A DNA stretch of 9,376 bases from an uncultured Lachnospiraceae bacterium (GCA_947174985.1 CAMWLB010000105.1:1-9376); one strand, 5' to 3'; counted from the first letter of the stretch, positions 1 to 5,810 are shown. Notes: a model not told the origin generated them from the letters alone. Made by a program: numbers and translations.

Positions 1-47
1 CCCCCCCCCCCCCCCCGCCCCCGCGCTCGGAGATTTTCATCCCCCAC
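1..47. other. Low-complexity poly-C contig edge, probable assembly or sequencing artefact
   Basis: The first 22 bases are all C except one G, and another CCCCC run lies at 41-45. In the reading frame of the downstream aspS fragment this stretch encodes a proline run followed by RSEIFIPH. AspRS proteins normally have an (A)(R)AK-type sequence directly before KAYDIVLNG. The match to AspRS therefore appears to start only at the lysine codon at 48. I infer that bases 1-47 are not genuine aspS sequence but a low-quality or chimeric read end. Confidence 0.6.
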
Positions 48-413
48 AAGGCATACGATATCGTGTTAAACGGCGTAGAACTGGGCGGCGGCAGCGTGAG
101 AATTTTCCAGCCTGATGTACAGGAAAAGATGTTTGAGGCGCTGGGCTTCACAAAGGAATCGGCATATGAACGTTTTGGCTTTTTAATCAATGCGTTTAAG
201 TACGGCGTACCGCCCCATGCAGGGCTGGCAATCGGTCTGGACCGCTTTGTCATGCTGCTGGTAAAGGCAGATAATATAAGAGAGGTTATCGCCTTCCCCA
301 AGGTGAAGGATGCTTCCTGCCTGATGAGCGAAGCGCCGAATGTGGTGGATGACATTCAGCTTGCGGAGCTAAAAATCAGACTGGATGTGAAAGAGGACGA
401 AGAAACGTGCTGA
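48..413 (+). CDS. aspS: Aspartyl-tRNA synthetase, C-terminal fragment (5' end missing)
   Basis: This is the last ~121 residues of a class II aminoacyl-tRNA synthetase that charges tRNA-Asp with aspartate in the cytoplasm; full-length bacterial AspRS is about 590 residues. The fragment starts at KAYDIVLNG and contains the AspRS signature ELGGGSVRI. It then shows the class II motif 3 region (GLAIGLDRFVMLL, whose Arg contacts ATP) and the conserved end IREVIAFPKVKDASCLMSEAP, finishing near LAELKIRL as AspRS proteins do. The frame stays open to base 1, but residues before the lysine at 48 do not look like AspRS. The stop TGA at 411-413 lies inside the start of the next gene, so the two are probably translationally coupled. 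The identification is firm; only the 5' boundary is uncertain. Confidence 0.95.
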   Translation, partial: KAYDIVLNGVELGGGSVRIFQPDVQEKMFEALGFTKESAYERFGFLINAFKYGVPPHAGLAIGLDRFVMLLVKADNIREVIAFPKVKDASCLMSEAPNVVDDIQLAELKIRLDVKEDEETC

Positions 414-1126
414 AACTGTATCTGATGGAGGCAGAGCCGTTATTTGACGCAGAGAACCGCACACGGGCGCAGGAGCTTGTGGAGAAAGAGAGAAGCAGGC
501 GGGCGGCAGATATGAAGCAGGAGAGCGCAAAGGCTTTAAGCCTTGCGGCGGGACTGCTTCTTGCCTATGCGGTTTTGCAGGCGGAGAAACAGGCGGTGGG
601 CGGCAAAGCCTTGTGTGAATGTAAGGAAGAAAAAATAAATCCGGTGTATGTGTCCGTGGAGGAAGCGATAGCCGAATTGCAGGGCAGAAATCCGGTAGAA
701 ATAGTGAAAGCCCCGGGAGGAAAGCCATCGCTTCCAGATTCCCGGGGGCTTTTCTTTAACCTGTCCCATTCCGGCGCATATGCAGCATGCGCCATTTCCG
801 ACAGGGAGGTGGGACTGGATATTCAGGAGTGCAGAGAGGCGGTCAGGCCCGCTGTTTTGGACAGGGTTCTGCATGAAACAGAAAAGAATAGCTGTGTCGG
901 ATTGAACGAAGAAGAGAAAGAGACCTTCTTTTTCAGAATTTGGACGGCGAAGGAGGCGTATGTAAAATGTACGGGGGAGGGGCTCGCCAAAAGATTTTCA
1001 GCGCTTCTTGCCGACTGGGAGGGTGGCAGCGTGACTGACACAGAGAAAGGTATAAGAAGAAAGCTTTATCCGGCAGAAGCGCCTGCGGGATATGCACTTG
1101 CCGTTTGTACAGAGATTAAAATTTAA
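407..1126 (+). CDS. 4'-phosphopantetheinyl transferase, Sfp superfamily
   Basis: A 239-residue enzyme of the Sfp superfamily. Such enzymes move the 4'-phosphopantetheine arm from coenzyme A to a serine of an acyl or peptidyl carrier protein. Visible motifs in order are GKPSLP (105-110), FFNLSHS (116-122), VGLDIQ (135-140, with metal-binding D138) and WTAKEAYVKCTGEGL (179-193, with metal-binding E183). The length fits the two-lobed Sfp type rather than the ~120-residue AcpS type. Position 140 is Gln where Bacillus Sfp has a Glu metal ligand, a substitution I believe is tolerated in part of the family. The GTG start at 407 overlaps the aspS stop (GTGCTGA) and has GAGG at 393-396. An in-frame ATG at 425 is an alternative, but GTG keeps the usual MLKLYL-like first strand. 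No polyketide or peptide synthetase lies in the window, so its substrate may be the primary ACP or a carrier elsewhere. Confidence 0.88.
   Translation: MLKLYLMEAEPLFDAENRTRAQELVEKERSRRAADMKQESAKALSLAAGLLLAYAVLQAEKQAVGGKALCECKEEKINPVYVSVEEAIAELQGRNPVEIVKAPGGKPSLPDSRGLFFNLSHSGAYAACAISDREVGLDIQECREAVRPAVLDRVLHETEKNSCVGLNEEEKETFFFRIWTAKEAYVKCTGEGLAKRFSALLADWEGGSVTDTEKGIRRKLYPAEAPAGYALAVCTEIKI
707..752 (+). repeat. Inverted repeat inside the phosphopantetheinyl transferase gene
   Basis: AAAGCCCCGGGA (707-718) is mirrored by TCCCGGGGGCTTT (740-752) with one extra G, giving a strong 12-pair stem with a loop of about 21 bases. It is followed by TTTTCTTT, so it resembles an intrinsic terminator, but it lies in the middle of an intact coding region. 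The DNA also encodes the conserved GKPSLP to FFN segment, so the symmetry could be a by-product of coding constraint. Confidence 0.5.
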
Positions 1127-1227
1127 CAAAAAAATAAGACAGATTTTACTTGTTCCTGCATATACTTATAGCATGATTGTTTGAAACGCCGTTGGCGTGT
1201 AGATAGGAATATGAAGGAATTGTGTAA

Positions 1228-1905
1228 ATGATGGAAACAAAGAAAGAAGCGGTCGATGAGGAGCTTTTGAAGCTGCAAAAGGAAATGGAGCAGATACGCT
1301 TCAGATATCTCTATGAGAGCGCAGTGCGAAGCGTGATGGAGATTACAAGGCGGGAGGCTGTCGGACTGGAAAATGCTTTTAACCGTGAAATTTTAAGCAG
1401 TTTAAGCGGCAGAATCAAAACGCCGGAGAGTATAGAGAGAAAGCTGGAAAAAAAGGGCTGTAAGGTAAATCTGGAAACGGCAAGGACAAAGCTTAACGAT
1501 ATAGCGGGTGTCAGGGCCGCCTGTTTTTTCCTGGATGACGTGTATGAACTGGCAAAGCGGCTGAAGAGACAGGACGGATTCCGCGTGCTCAAGGAGAAAA
1601 ATTATATTGAAAGCCCTAAGGCAAGCGGCTATAAAAGCCTGCACCTGATTGTGGAGGTGCCGGTGCAAATGCCCGAGGAAAAGGCAGTAAAGCAGGGCGG
1701 CAGTGCTTCGGAACCGGTCAGGGTGGAGTTGCAGCTCCGCACGTTGGCGATGGATTTCTGGGCGCGGCTGGATCACAGGCTCTGCTACAAAAAGGATTTA
1801 AAGGCGGCAAAAAATGTCCAAAAGGACCTGCGCAAGTATGCGGAAATCATTGCAAGGGTGGATATGCAGATGCTGAGCCTCAGAAACAGAATCGATGCCA
1901 TATAG
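1228..1905 (+). CDS. relQ: Small alarmone synthetase, RelQ/YjbM type (GTP pyrophosphokinase)
   Basis: A 225-residue single-domain RelA/SpoT-type synthetase. The family transfers pyrophosphate from ATP to the 3' position of GDP or GTP to make (p)ppGpp, the stringent-response alarmone. Visible landmarks are SGRIKTPESIERKL (60-73), NDIAGVRAACFF (90-101, with conserved metal-binding D91), YIESPKASGYKSLHLIVEVP (126-145), and VELQLRTLAMDFWARLDHRL (166-185, with catalytic-type E167). The HD hydrolase, TGS and ACT domains of long Rel proteins are absent, so it should only synthesise. A C-terminal helical part with many Lys, as in oligomeric RelQ, follows from about 188. The start ATG at 1228 has AAGGA at 1213-1217; the next codon is also ATG. 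The ~100-base gap after the transferase gene has an AT-rich stretch (TATACTTATA near 1161) but no convincing -35/-10 pair. Confidence 0.92.
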   Translation: MMETKKEAVDEELLKLQKEMEQIRFRYLYESAVRSVMEITRREAVGLENAFNREILSSLSGRIKTPESIERKLEKKGCKVNLETARTKLNDIAGVRAACFFLDDVYELAKRLKRQDGFRVLKEKNYIESPKASGYKSLHLIVEVPVQMPEEKAVKQGGSASEPVRVELQLRTLAMDFWARLDHRLCYKKDLKAAKNVQKDLRKYAEIIARVDMQMLSLRNRIDAI

Positions 1906-1907
1906 GA

Positions 1908-1934
1908 GATTTCGTTACGAAAATCGGTTATTTT
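1908..1934 (+). terminator. Possible weak terminator after relQ
   Basis: GATTTCG (1908-1914) pairs with CGAAAATC (1918-1925) with one bulged A and a 3-base loop. A broken T-rich stretch, GGTTATTTT, follows. The stem starts 2 bases after the relQ stop codon. The stem is short and the T-tract interrupted, so termination would be partial at best. Confidence 0.3.
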
Positions 1935-1970
1935 GATACAAGCCCATTCCCTTGAAAGTCGGGATGCGAG

Positions 1971-1976
1971 TATAAT
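1971..1976 (+). promoter_or_regulatory. Candidate -10 box for the 2054 gene
   Basis: A perfect TATAAT lies 77 bases before the chosen ATG. No good -35 box is found at 16-18 bases: TTGAAA at 1952-1957 is only 13 bases away. The proposed leader (about 1983-2053) contains a small GCGCA-GTA-TGCGC hairpin (2008-2020) and a 12-base palindrome TTTCAATTGAAA (2027-2038) just before the ribosome binding site. An activator-dependent promoter would fit the missing -35, but that is inference. Confidence 0.3.
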
Positions 1977-2053
1977 TGAGAAAGCAAAGAAATTTTTTGC
2001 AGCACGTGCGCAGTATGCGCGGCGATTTTCAATTGAAAGGGCAGGATTACCTT

Positions 2054-2956
2054 ATGACAGTTTCATCGTTAAGTTTCCAGAATGTGATTGACAGGATGAG
2101 CCGGATTAGTTCTCTGACCGTACGAAACAATACGACTGTCAGCAGAAGCGCATCTGTAGGGAAGAGCGCCGGTATAGAGAAAAGTGCGTCCGCCCAAAAA
2201 ACGACAGGCGTAACGGGGAGCAGAAGCACCAGGCGGACAGGAAACGGCAGCAGTCTGAACGTAAGCAGTGCGCAGAAGACGGGAGCCGGATTCAGAAAGA
2301 TTGCGGAAAAGCTGCAGAACACTGACTGGAGCCGTGATTATAAGTTTTCTAAAAAGAAGGAGCTGCAGAATAATGTGCGCACCTTTGCGGAGGAGTACAA
2401 CAAGCTTTTGTCAGGCGTGAAAAACGTATCGGACGGCGCGGGCAGCACTTATGGCAGCAGATTTACGCAGTTACTGCGGGATAATAAGGATGCGCTTTCC
2501 GGGATAGGACTGGAAGTAGGGACGGACGGCACGCTTTCCGTCAACAGCAGGACCTTAAAAAAGGCAAAGGCGGATGCTTTTGAAACCGTATTTAAAGGGG
2601 CGGACAGCGTTGCGGGAAAAGTGGCGGTAAACAGCATATATGCGGAGGCGCAGAATATGCTTTCCGGTATGGGAAAGCTGTATGGCTACGGTTCGGCATA
2701 CGGGACATACGGTTTGGGATATGGACTTGGCAACCTTGGAGCATATGGTCTGGGTGCGCTTGGCGCATATGGGCTTGGCAGTGCGGACTTAAGTTCCATA
2801 GCGCTTGGTAATTACGGGCTTCAGAACGGTTCTCTTTTAAGCTATGGTCTTGGCGGGTACGGGTACGGCGCATATGGCTATGGTACATCGGGCTTAAACA
2901 GTCTTTATGCGGCATTGTCTTCCTATGCCGGCAGATATATCGATACGCAGTTGTAA
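2054..2956 (+). CDS. FliD-C-like protein with Gly/Tyr/Leu-rich repetitive tail, function unknown
   Basis: I do not recognise this 300-residue protein as a named family. Three parts are visible. Residues 1-80 are Ser/Thr/Lys/Arg-rich with degenerate KSAS/QKT-type repeats and are probably disordered. Residues 80-200 are helical and resemble the C-terminal region of flagellar cap protein FliD: FAEEYNKLLSGVKNV, then a loop, then IGLEVGTDGTLSVNSRTLKKA and ETVFKG. Residues 208-278 are a low-complexity Gly/Tyr/Leu tail with YGLG, GAYGLG and YGYG units. No signal peptide or membrane segment is seen; FliD-like proteins also lack one because they use the flagellar export route, but no flagellar gene is in the window. 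The start ATG 2054 has AGGA at 2043-2046. The longer frame from a TTG at 1976 starts at the putative -10 box and lacks a binding site. The protein may be a surface or assembly protein; the next gene follows after 36 bases, so co-transcription is likely. Confidence 0.7.
   Translation: MTVSSLSFQNVIDRMSRISSLTVRNNTTVSRSASVGKSAGIEKSASAQKTTGVTGSRSTRRTGNGSSLNVSSAQKTGAGFRKIAEKLQNTDWSRDYKFSKKKELQNNVRTFAEEYNKLLSGVKNVSDGAGSTYGSRFTQLLRDNKDALSGIGLEVGTDGTLSVNSRTLKKAKADAFETVFKGADSVAGKVAVNSIYAEAQNMLSGMGKLYGYGSAYGTYGLGYGLGNLGAYGLGALGAYGLGSADLSSIALGNYGLQNGSLLSYGLGGYGYGAYGYGTSGLNSLYAALSSYAGRYIDTQL
2678..2887 (+). repeat. Gly/Tyr/Leu-rich coding repeat region
   Basis: This stretch encodes about 70 residues of which about a third are Gly and a fifth Tyr. 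The clearest unit is xLGAYGLG, present twice in tandem with a 24-base period; its DNA core GCATATGG occurs at 2741-2748 and 2765-2772, and again at 2870-2877. Codons differ between copies (GGT, GGG, GGC, GGA), so the protein sequence seems to be kept by selection rather than by recent duplication alone. Confidence 0.75.
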
Positions 2957-2965
2957 AATATAAGG

Positions 2966-2990
2966 GCGGCTCTGCCGCACAGGAGGCGGC
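2966..2990 (+). promoter_or_regulatory. Ribosome binding site with two competing hairpins, upstream of the response regulator
   Basis: The binding site AGGAGG (2981-2986) is 6 bases before the ATG at 2993. A central GCCGC (2974-2978) can pair either with GCGGC upstream (2966-2970, 3-base loop) or with GCGGC downstream (2986-2990, 7-base loop). The second pairing places the binding site in the loop and stem and could hide it; the first leaves it free. The two pairings exclude each other. Regulation by this switch is inference from complementarity only. Confidence 0.4.
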
Positions 2991-2992
2991 AA

Positions 2993-3682
2993 ATGATAAA
3001 AATTTCGGTCGTCGATGACGATGCATTATTCGGGAAAAATGTGACCGGATTGATAGAAGAGTGTGCGCCGGAGCCTGTCAGGACAACCTTTTTTCAGAGC
3101 GGCAGGGCATTTTTGGAACAGGGAGCCGATACGGATATTCTGTTTCTGGACATTTCCATGCCGGATATGAGCGGAATGGAGCTGGCGCTTGCACTGAAGG
3201 AAAAGAGAAAGCGCCCTGTGGTGGTCTTTCTGACCGGGATGCCGGAATATGTCTATGATGCGTTTGAGGCGGAAGCGGCAGGCTATCTGTTAAAGCCTGT
3301 GGAAAAGGACAAGCTGAAGCAGGTTTTAAACAGGGTTGTAGGGCGGCTTCACGAGACGGAAAAGGAGAGTTCCCTTCTCATTAAAAACGGGGGGTTGGTG
3401 CACAAAGTTGCGCCGGAGGATATTCTGTACGTGGAAAATCAGGGGCGGAAGCTGGTCTTTCACACGAAAGAGGGCATGTTTTCCTGCTATGGAAAGATGG
3501 AAGAATATGAAAAGCGGCTTCCCGCTTATTTTTTCAGATGCCACAGAGGATATTTGATATCTTTGAAAGAAGTGTCTTCCTATGACAGGATATCTGTGGT
3601 ATTATCAAACGGAGAAACGGTGCTTATGGCAAAACAGAGATATGAGACCTTTTTACAGGCCGTCGTAGACTGGCTGAAATAG
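2993..3682 (+). CDS. LytTR-family response regulator
   Basis: A 229-residue cytoplasmic transcription regulator. Residues 1-120 form a receiver domain with the acidic pair D8-D10, phospho-acceptor D53 in ILFLDISMPDMSG, T81 and K101 in YLLKPV. Residues ~128-229 form a LytTR DNA-binding domain (ILYVENQGRKLVFHT, FFRCHRGYLISLKEV), the type found in AgrA, LytR and VirR regulators. It should be phosphorylated by the kinase encoded 9 bases downstream. Its own stop codon overlaps the ribosome binding site of that kinase gene, which suggests translational coupling. The ATG at 2993 has a perfect AGGAGG at 2981-2986. LytTR regulators typically bind imperfect direct repeats upstream of their targets; I did not find a clear pair in the window, so the regulon is unknown. 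Confidence 0.93.
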   Translation: MIKISVVDDDALFGKNVTGLIEECAPEPVRTTFFQSGRAFLEQGADTDILFLDISMPDMSGMELALALKEKRKRPVVVFLTGMPEYVYDAFEAEAAGYLLKPVEKDKLKQVLNRVVGRLHETEKESSLLIKNGGLVHKVAPEDILYVENQGRKLVFHTKEGMFSCYGKMEEYEKRLPAYFFRCHRGYLISLKEVSSYDRISVVLSNGETVLMAKQRYETFLQAVVDWLK

Positions 3683-3691
3683 GGAGAGTGT

Positions 3692-5089
3692 ATGGTGATA
3701 GATTTGCTTAGCAGCGGACTTAGCGTCGGCTGCTTTTTGTTTTTTATATGGGGGCTGATAAAGCCAAAGAGCCGGTATGTAAAAGGTCCCGTTGTGTTTA
3801 TATGCTGTCAGGGTGTGGTTGTGGGGATAGGAAACCGGCTGGATAATCTGCTTTTGATAGGCGGACTGTTTGTTTTGCTTGCTCTTTTTTATGAGGGGAG
3901 TCTGCAGATGAAACTGTATCTGGCGGCTGCCTATGTTTCCATACGAGAACTGGTTCGCTTTACGATTTTCTATTTGATGAATTCTTTTGCGAACGGCATA
4001 GTCCAGACCTATGTAAATGACTTTGAAAACAGAATCATCGGGGTAGAAGAGCTTGAGCGCAGGCTGGGCTCTATGTCGCAGATTTACTCACTGCTTTTCT
4101 TTACTGTGCTGAATCTTATCAGCATTGGATTTTTCTACTTGTATAAAAAGCAGCTTCTGCGTGGGGAAGGCCTGCGGCGGCTGAGCAGAACGGCGCTGCT
4201 TTATCTGGCGGTTCCGGCGCTGACAGGCTATGTCTACTGCATTTTGTTCCGAAACATTCAGTATATAGCGCGAAGCGATGAAATTTTGCTCCTTGACGAT
4301 GAATTTCCCATTATGCGGTTGCTGGTTCCGCTGGGAAGCTTGCTCTGTCTGGGAGCAGTTTATTCGTCCGCGCTTCTTCTGAAGAAAACAGAAGCGGCAT
4401 TTCAAAAGGAAAAGGAGGCGCAAATTTATAAAAACCGCCTGCGTGACATGGAGCAGCATATCAGGGATATGGAGCGGATGTACGGCGATGTGAAGAGCAT
4501 GCGCCATGATTTGAAAAATTATGTGGCCGACATGCAGTTTCTGGCGGGGCAGGAGAAGACGGACGGGGCGGCTTTCCACGAGTATCTGCAGGCGATAGAG
4601 GATAGAATGGATAGATTTTCCTTTGCCTATACCACGGGAAATCCCATCACCGATGTGGTGGTGAACCGGCAGCTTGGGCCGGCAAAGGAGTCGGGAGTCC
4701 GTGTGGAATGTGAGTTTTGTTTTCCGCAGTCGGGAGGCTTAGAGGCGTTTGACTTGAGCATCCTGCTAAACAATGCGCTGGAAAATGCCGTGGAGGCGTG
4801 CGGAGGAGAGGGAGAAATCCACCTTGCATCAAAGCGGCAGGGGCGGCTGTTTCTGATTTCCGTAAGCAATACTTGTAAGGCTGAAATGGTGTGGAAGGAC
4901 GGCATGCCGGTGAGCACAAAGCAGGACAACGGTATCCATGGCTCCATCCATGGAAATATCCATGGGCAGGGGCTTAAAAATATAGAAAAAGCAGCGCAAA
5001 GGTATGGCGGAACCATACAGCTTCATACAGAAGACGGTATGTTTTTTCTGGAGATACTGCTTCAGCTTTCGGAGGAAAACGCGCAGTAA
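3692..5089 (+). CDS. AgrC-like GHKL sensor histidine kinase
   Basis: A 465-residue membrane sensor kinase and the likely partner of the preceding LytTR regulator. The first ~230 residues hold about six hydrophobic segments (near 5-23, 33-48, 52-67, 75-98, 131-150, 168-187, 207-230) and should form a polytopic sensor. A coiled-coil-like linker (235-268) leads to the phospho-acceptor site SMRHDLKNYV with H272. The ATPase domain of the HATPase_c_5 type follows, with N box LLNNALENAVEAC (358-370) and G box HGQGLKNI (424-431). Kinases of this form commonly sense secreted peptides, but no agrB/agrD-type peptide gene lies in the window, so the signal is unknown. Odd feature: the stretch before the G box contains three tandem IHG(S/N/Q) units (415-426). 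The start ATG 3692 is preceded by AGGGAGAG at 3681-3688. Confidence 0.92.
   Translation: MVIDLLSSGLSVGCFLFFIWGLIKPKSRYVKGPVVFICCQGVVVGIGNRLDNLLLIGGLFVLLALFYEGSLQMKLYLAAAYVSIRELVRFTIFYLMNSFANGIVQTYVNDFENRIIGVEELERRLGSMSQIYSLLFFTVLNLISIGFFYLYKKQLLRGEGLRRLSRTALLYLAVPALTGYVYCILFRNIQYIARSDEILLLDDEFPIMRLLVPLGSLLCLGAVYSSALLLKKTEAAFQKEKEAQIYKNRLRDMEQHIRDMERMYGDVKSMRHDLKNYVADMQFLAGQEKTDGAAFHEYLQAIEDRMDRFSFAYTTGNPITDVVVNRQLGPAKESGVRVECEFCFPQSGGLEAFDLSILLNNALENAVEACGGEGEIHLASKRQGRLFLISVSNTCKAEMVWKDGMPVSTKQDNGIHGSIHGNIHGQGLKNIEKAAQRYGGTIQLHTEDGMFFLEILLQLSEENAQ
4934..4965 (+). repeat. Three ATCCATGG copies at a 12-base period inside the kinase gene
   Basis: ATCCATGG occurs at 4934-4941, 4946-4953 and 4958-4965, exactly 12 bases apart and in frame. 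Each unit encodes Ile-His-Gly plus one variable residue (Ser, Asn, Gln). Related kinases usually have a single HG(I/Q)GLKNI at this position, so two units look like an insertion in the ATP-lid/G-box region. Confidence 0.85.
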
Positions 5090-5158
5090 GGGGCACGGGT
5101 GGCATGATTCGGCGAAAGACAGCATAAAATAAGGAAAACAAAGAAGAGGAGCGGCAGT

Positions 5159-5704
5159 ATGGCGGCGACAATTATTCTCGATGCCGGACATGGCGGCTGG
5201 CACAACGGCGCTGTGTTTGAAGGACGCCAGGAAAAGGACGATGTGCTTGCGCTGACTCTTGCAGTTGGCAGAATTTTAGAGGATAACGGCTTAAATGTGC
5301 TCTATACGCGGACAAATGATACCTATCGCTCGCCTGAGGAGCGCGCAAACACGGCAAATGAGACAGGCGCGGACTATTTTGTTTCCATACACAGAAATGC
5401 AAGTCCCTATTCCGGACAGTATTCCGGCGCGGAAACGCTTGTTTATAACCGGTATGGGGCGGCAGCGCAGATGGCGGCAGCCATCAACAGGAATCTGGAG
5501 GGTGTGGGATTTATCAATCAGGGAGTCAACGAGGGAAAGAATCTGATCGTGTTGAACCGCACACAGATGCCGGCTCTGCTGGTGGAGGCAGGCTTCATCA
5601 ATACACCGGCGGACAATTATCTGTTTGACACCAAATTTAACGAGATAGCGCAGGCAATTGCGGATGGAATCCTGGAGACGACAGCAAATACCGTGGAGGC
5701 ATAG
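5159..5704 (+). CDS. N-acetylmuramoyl-L-alanine amidase (Amidase_3), no signal peptide
   Basis: A 181-residue zinc amidase that cuts the bond between N-acetylmuramic acid and the L-alanine of the stem peptide in peptidoglycan. The protein is almost exactly one catalytic domain. Zinc ligands are H11 in ILDAGHGG, E25 in GRQEKD, and H78 in FVSIHRNA; the catalytic glutamate is E143 in ALLVEAGFIN. There is no signal peptide, membrane segment, or binding repeat, so it resembles CwlC-type or phage-type amidases that act after lysis or are released by another route. The start ATG 5159 has GAGGAG at 5146-5151. It lies 69 bases after the kinase stop with no clear promoter between, so it may be the last gene of the two-component operon. 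A terminator overlaps its 3' end. Confidence 0.92.
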   Translation: MAATIILDAGHGGWHNGAVFEGRQEKDDVLALTLAVGRILEDNGLNVLYTRTNDTYRSPEERANTANETGADYFVSIHRNASPYSGQYSGAETLVYNRYGAAAQMAAAINRNLEGVGFINQGVNEGKNLIVLNRTQMPALLVEAGFINTPADNYLFDTKFNEIAQAIADGILETTANTVEA

Positions 5705-5719
5705 CTTTCACGGTATTTT
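5686..5719 (+). terminator. Intrinsic terminator overlapping the amidase stop codon
   Basis: AAATACCGTG (5686-5695) pairs perfectly with CACGGTATTT (5709-5718), a 10-base-pair stem. The 13-base loop contains the amidase stop codon TAG (5702-5704). TTTTACTATATTTATTT follows. The upstream arm therefore lies in the coding sequence. Confidence 0.75.
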
Positions 5720-5762
5720 ACTATATTTATTTGGGATTTTTGCACAGAATTCATTTATGGCA

Positions 5763-5810
5763 TTGCTATTTGCAGGGCATCTGTTGTAAAATGTCAAATG
5801 TGGACATAAT
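5763..5810 (+). promoter_or_regulatory. Candidate promoter and dyad before the Na/Pi transporter gene
   Basis: TTGCTA (5763-5768) and TAAAAT (5787-5792) are 18 bases apart, an acceptable but weak sigma-A-type pair. CATAAT at 5805-5810 is an alternative -10. A short dyad ATGTC-N7-GACAT (5791-5807) overlaps the downstream side and could be an operator. A new promoter is expected here because a terminator precedes it. Confidence 0.35.

Noticed and set aside
1..22. Poly-C tract as a phase-variation homopolymer
   Set aside because: It sits at the very edge of the window and is followed by sequence that does not fit the gene it enters, which points to a read or assembly artefact rather than a biological contingency tract.
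1150..1178. Sigma-A promoter before relQ built on TTGTTC (1150-1155)
   Set aside because: At 17 bases the -10 would be ATGATT, a poor match; the AT-rich TATACTTATA nearby has no -35 at a usable distance.
1949..1976. TTGAAA/TATAAT promoter before the 2054 gene
   Set aside because: The two boxes are only 13 bases apart, too short for a normal sigma-A promoter; only the -10 is kept as a low-confidence feature.
1976..2053. Longer N-terminus of the 2054 gene from a TTG at 1976
   Set aside because: The TTG overlaps the TATAAT box, no ribosome binding site precedes it, and the ATG at 2054 has AGGA at a 7-base distance.
4088..4579. 163-residue open frame on the - strand within the kinase gene
   Set aside because: Antisense to the membrane and H-box region of the kinase; the composition is an artefact of the complementary strand.
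3692..5089. Calling the two-component pair agrC/agrA with a peptide pheromone system
   Set aside because: No AgrB-like protease or AgrD-like peptide gene is in the window, so only the general AgrC-like and LytTR family calls are justified.
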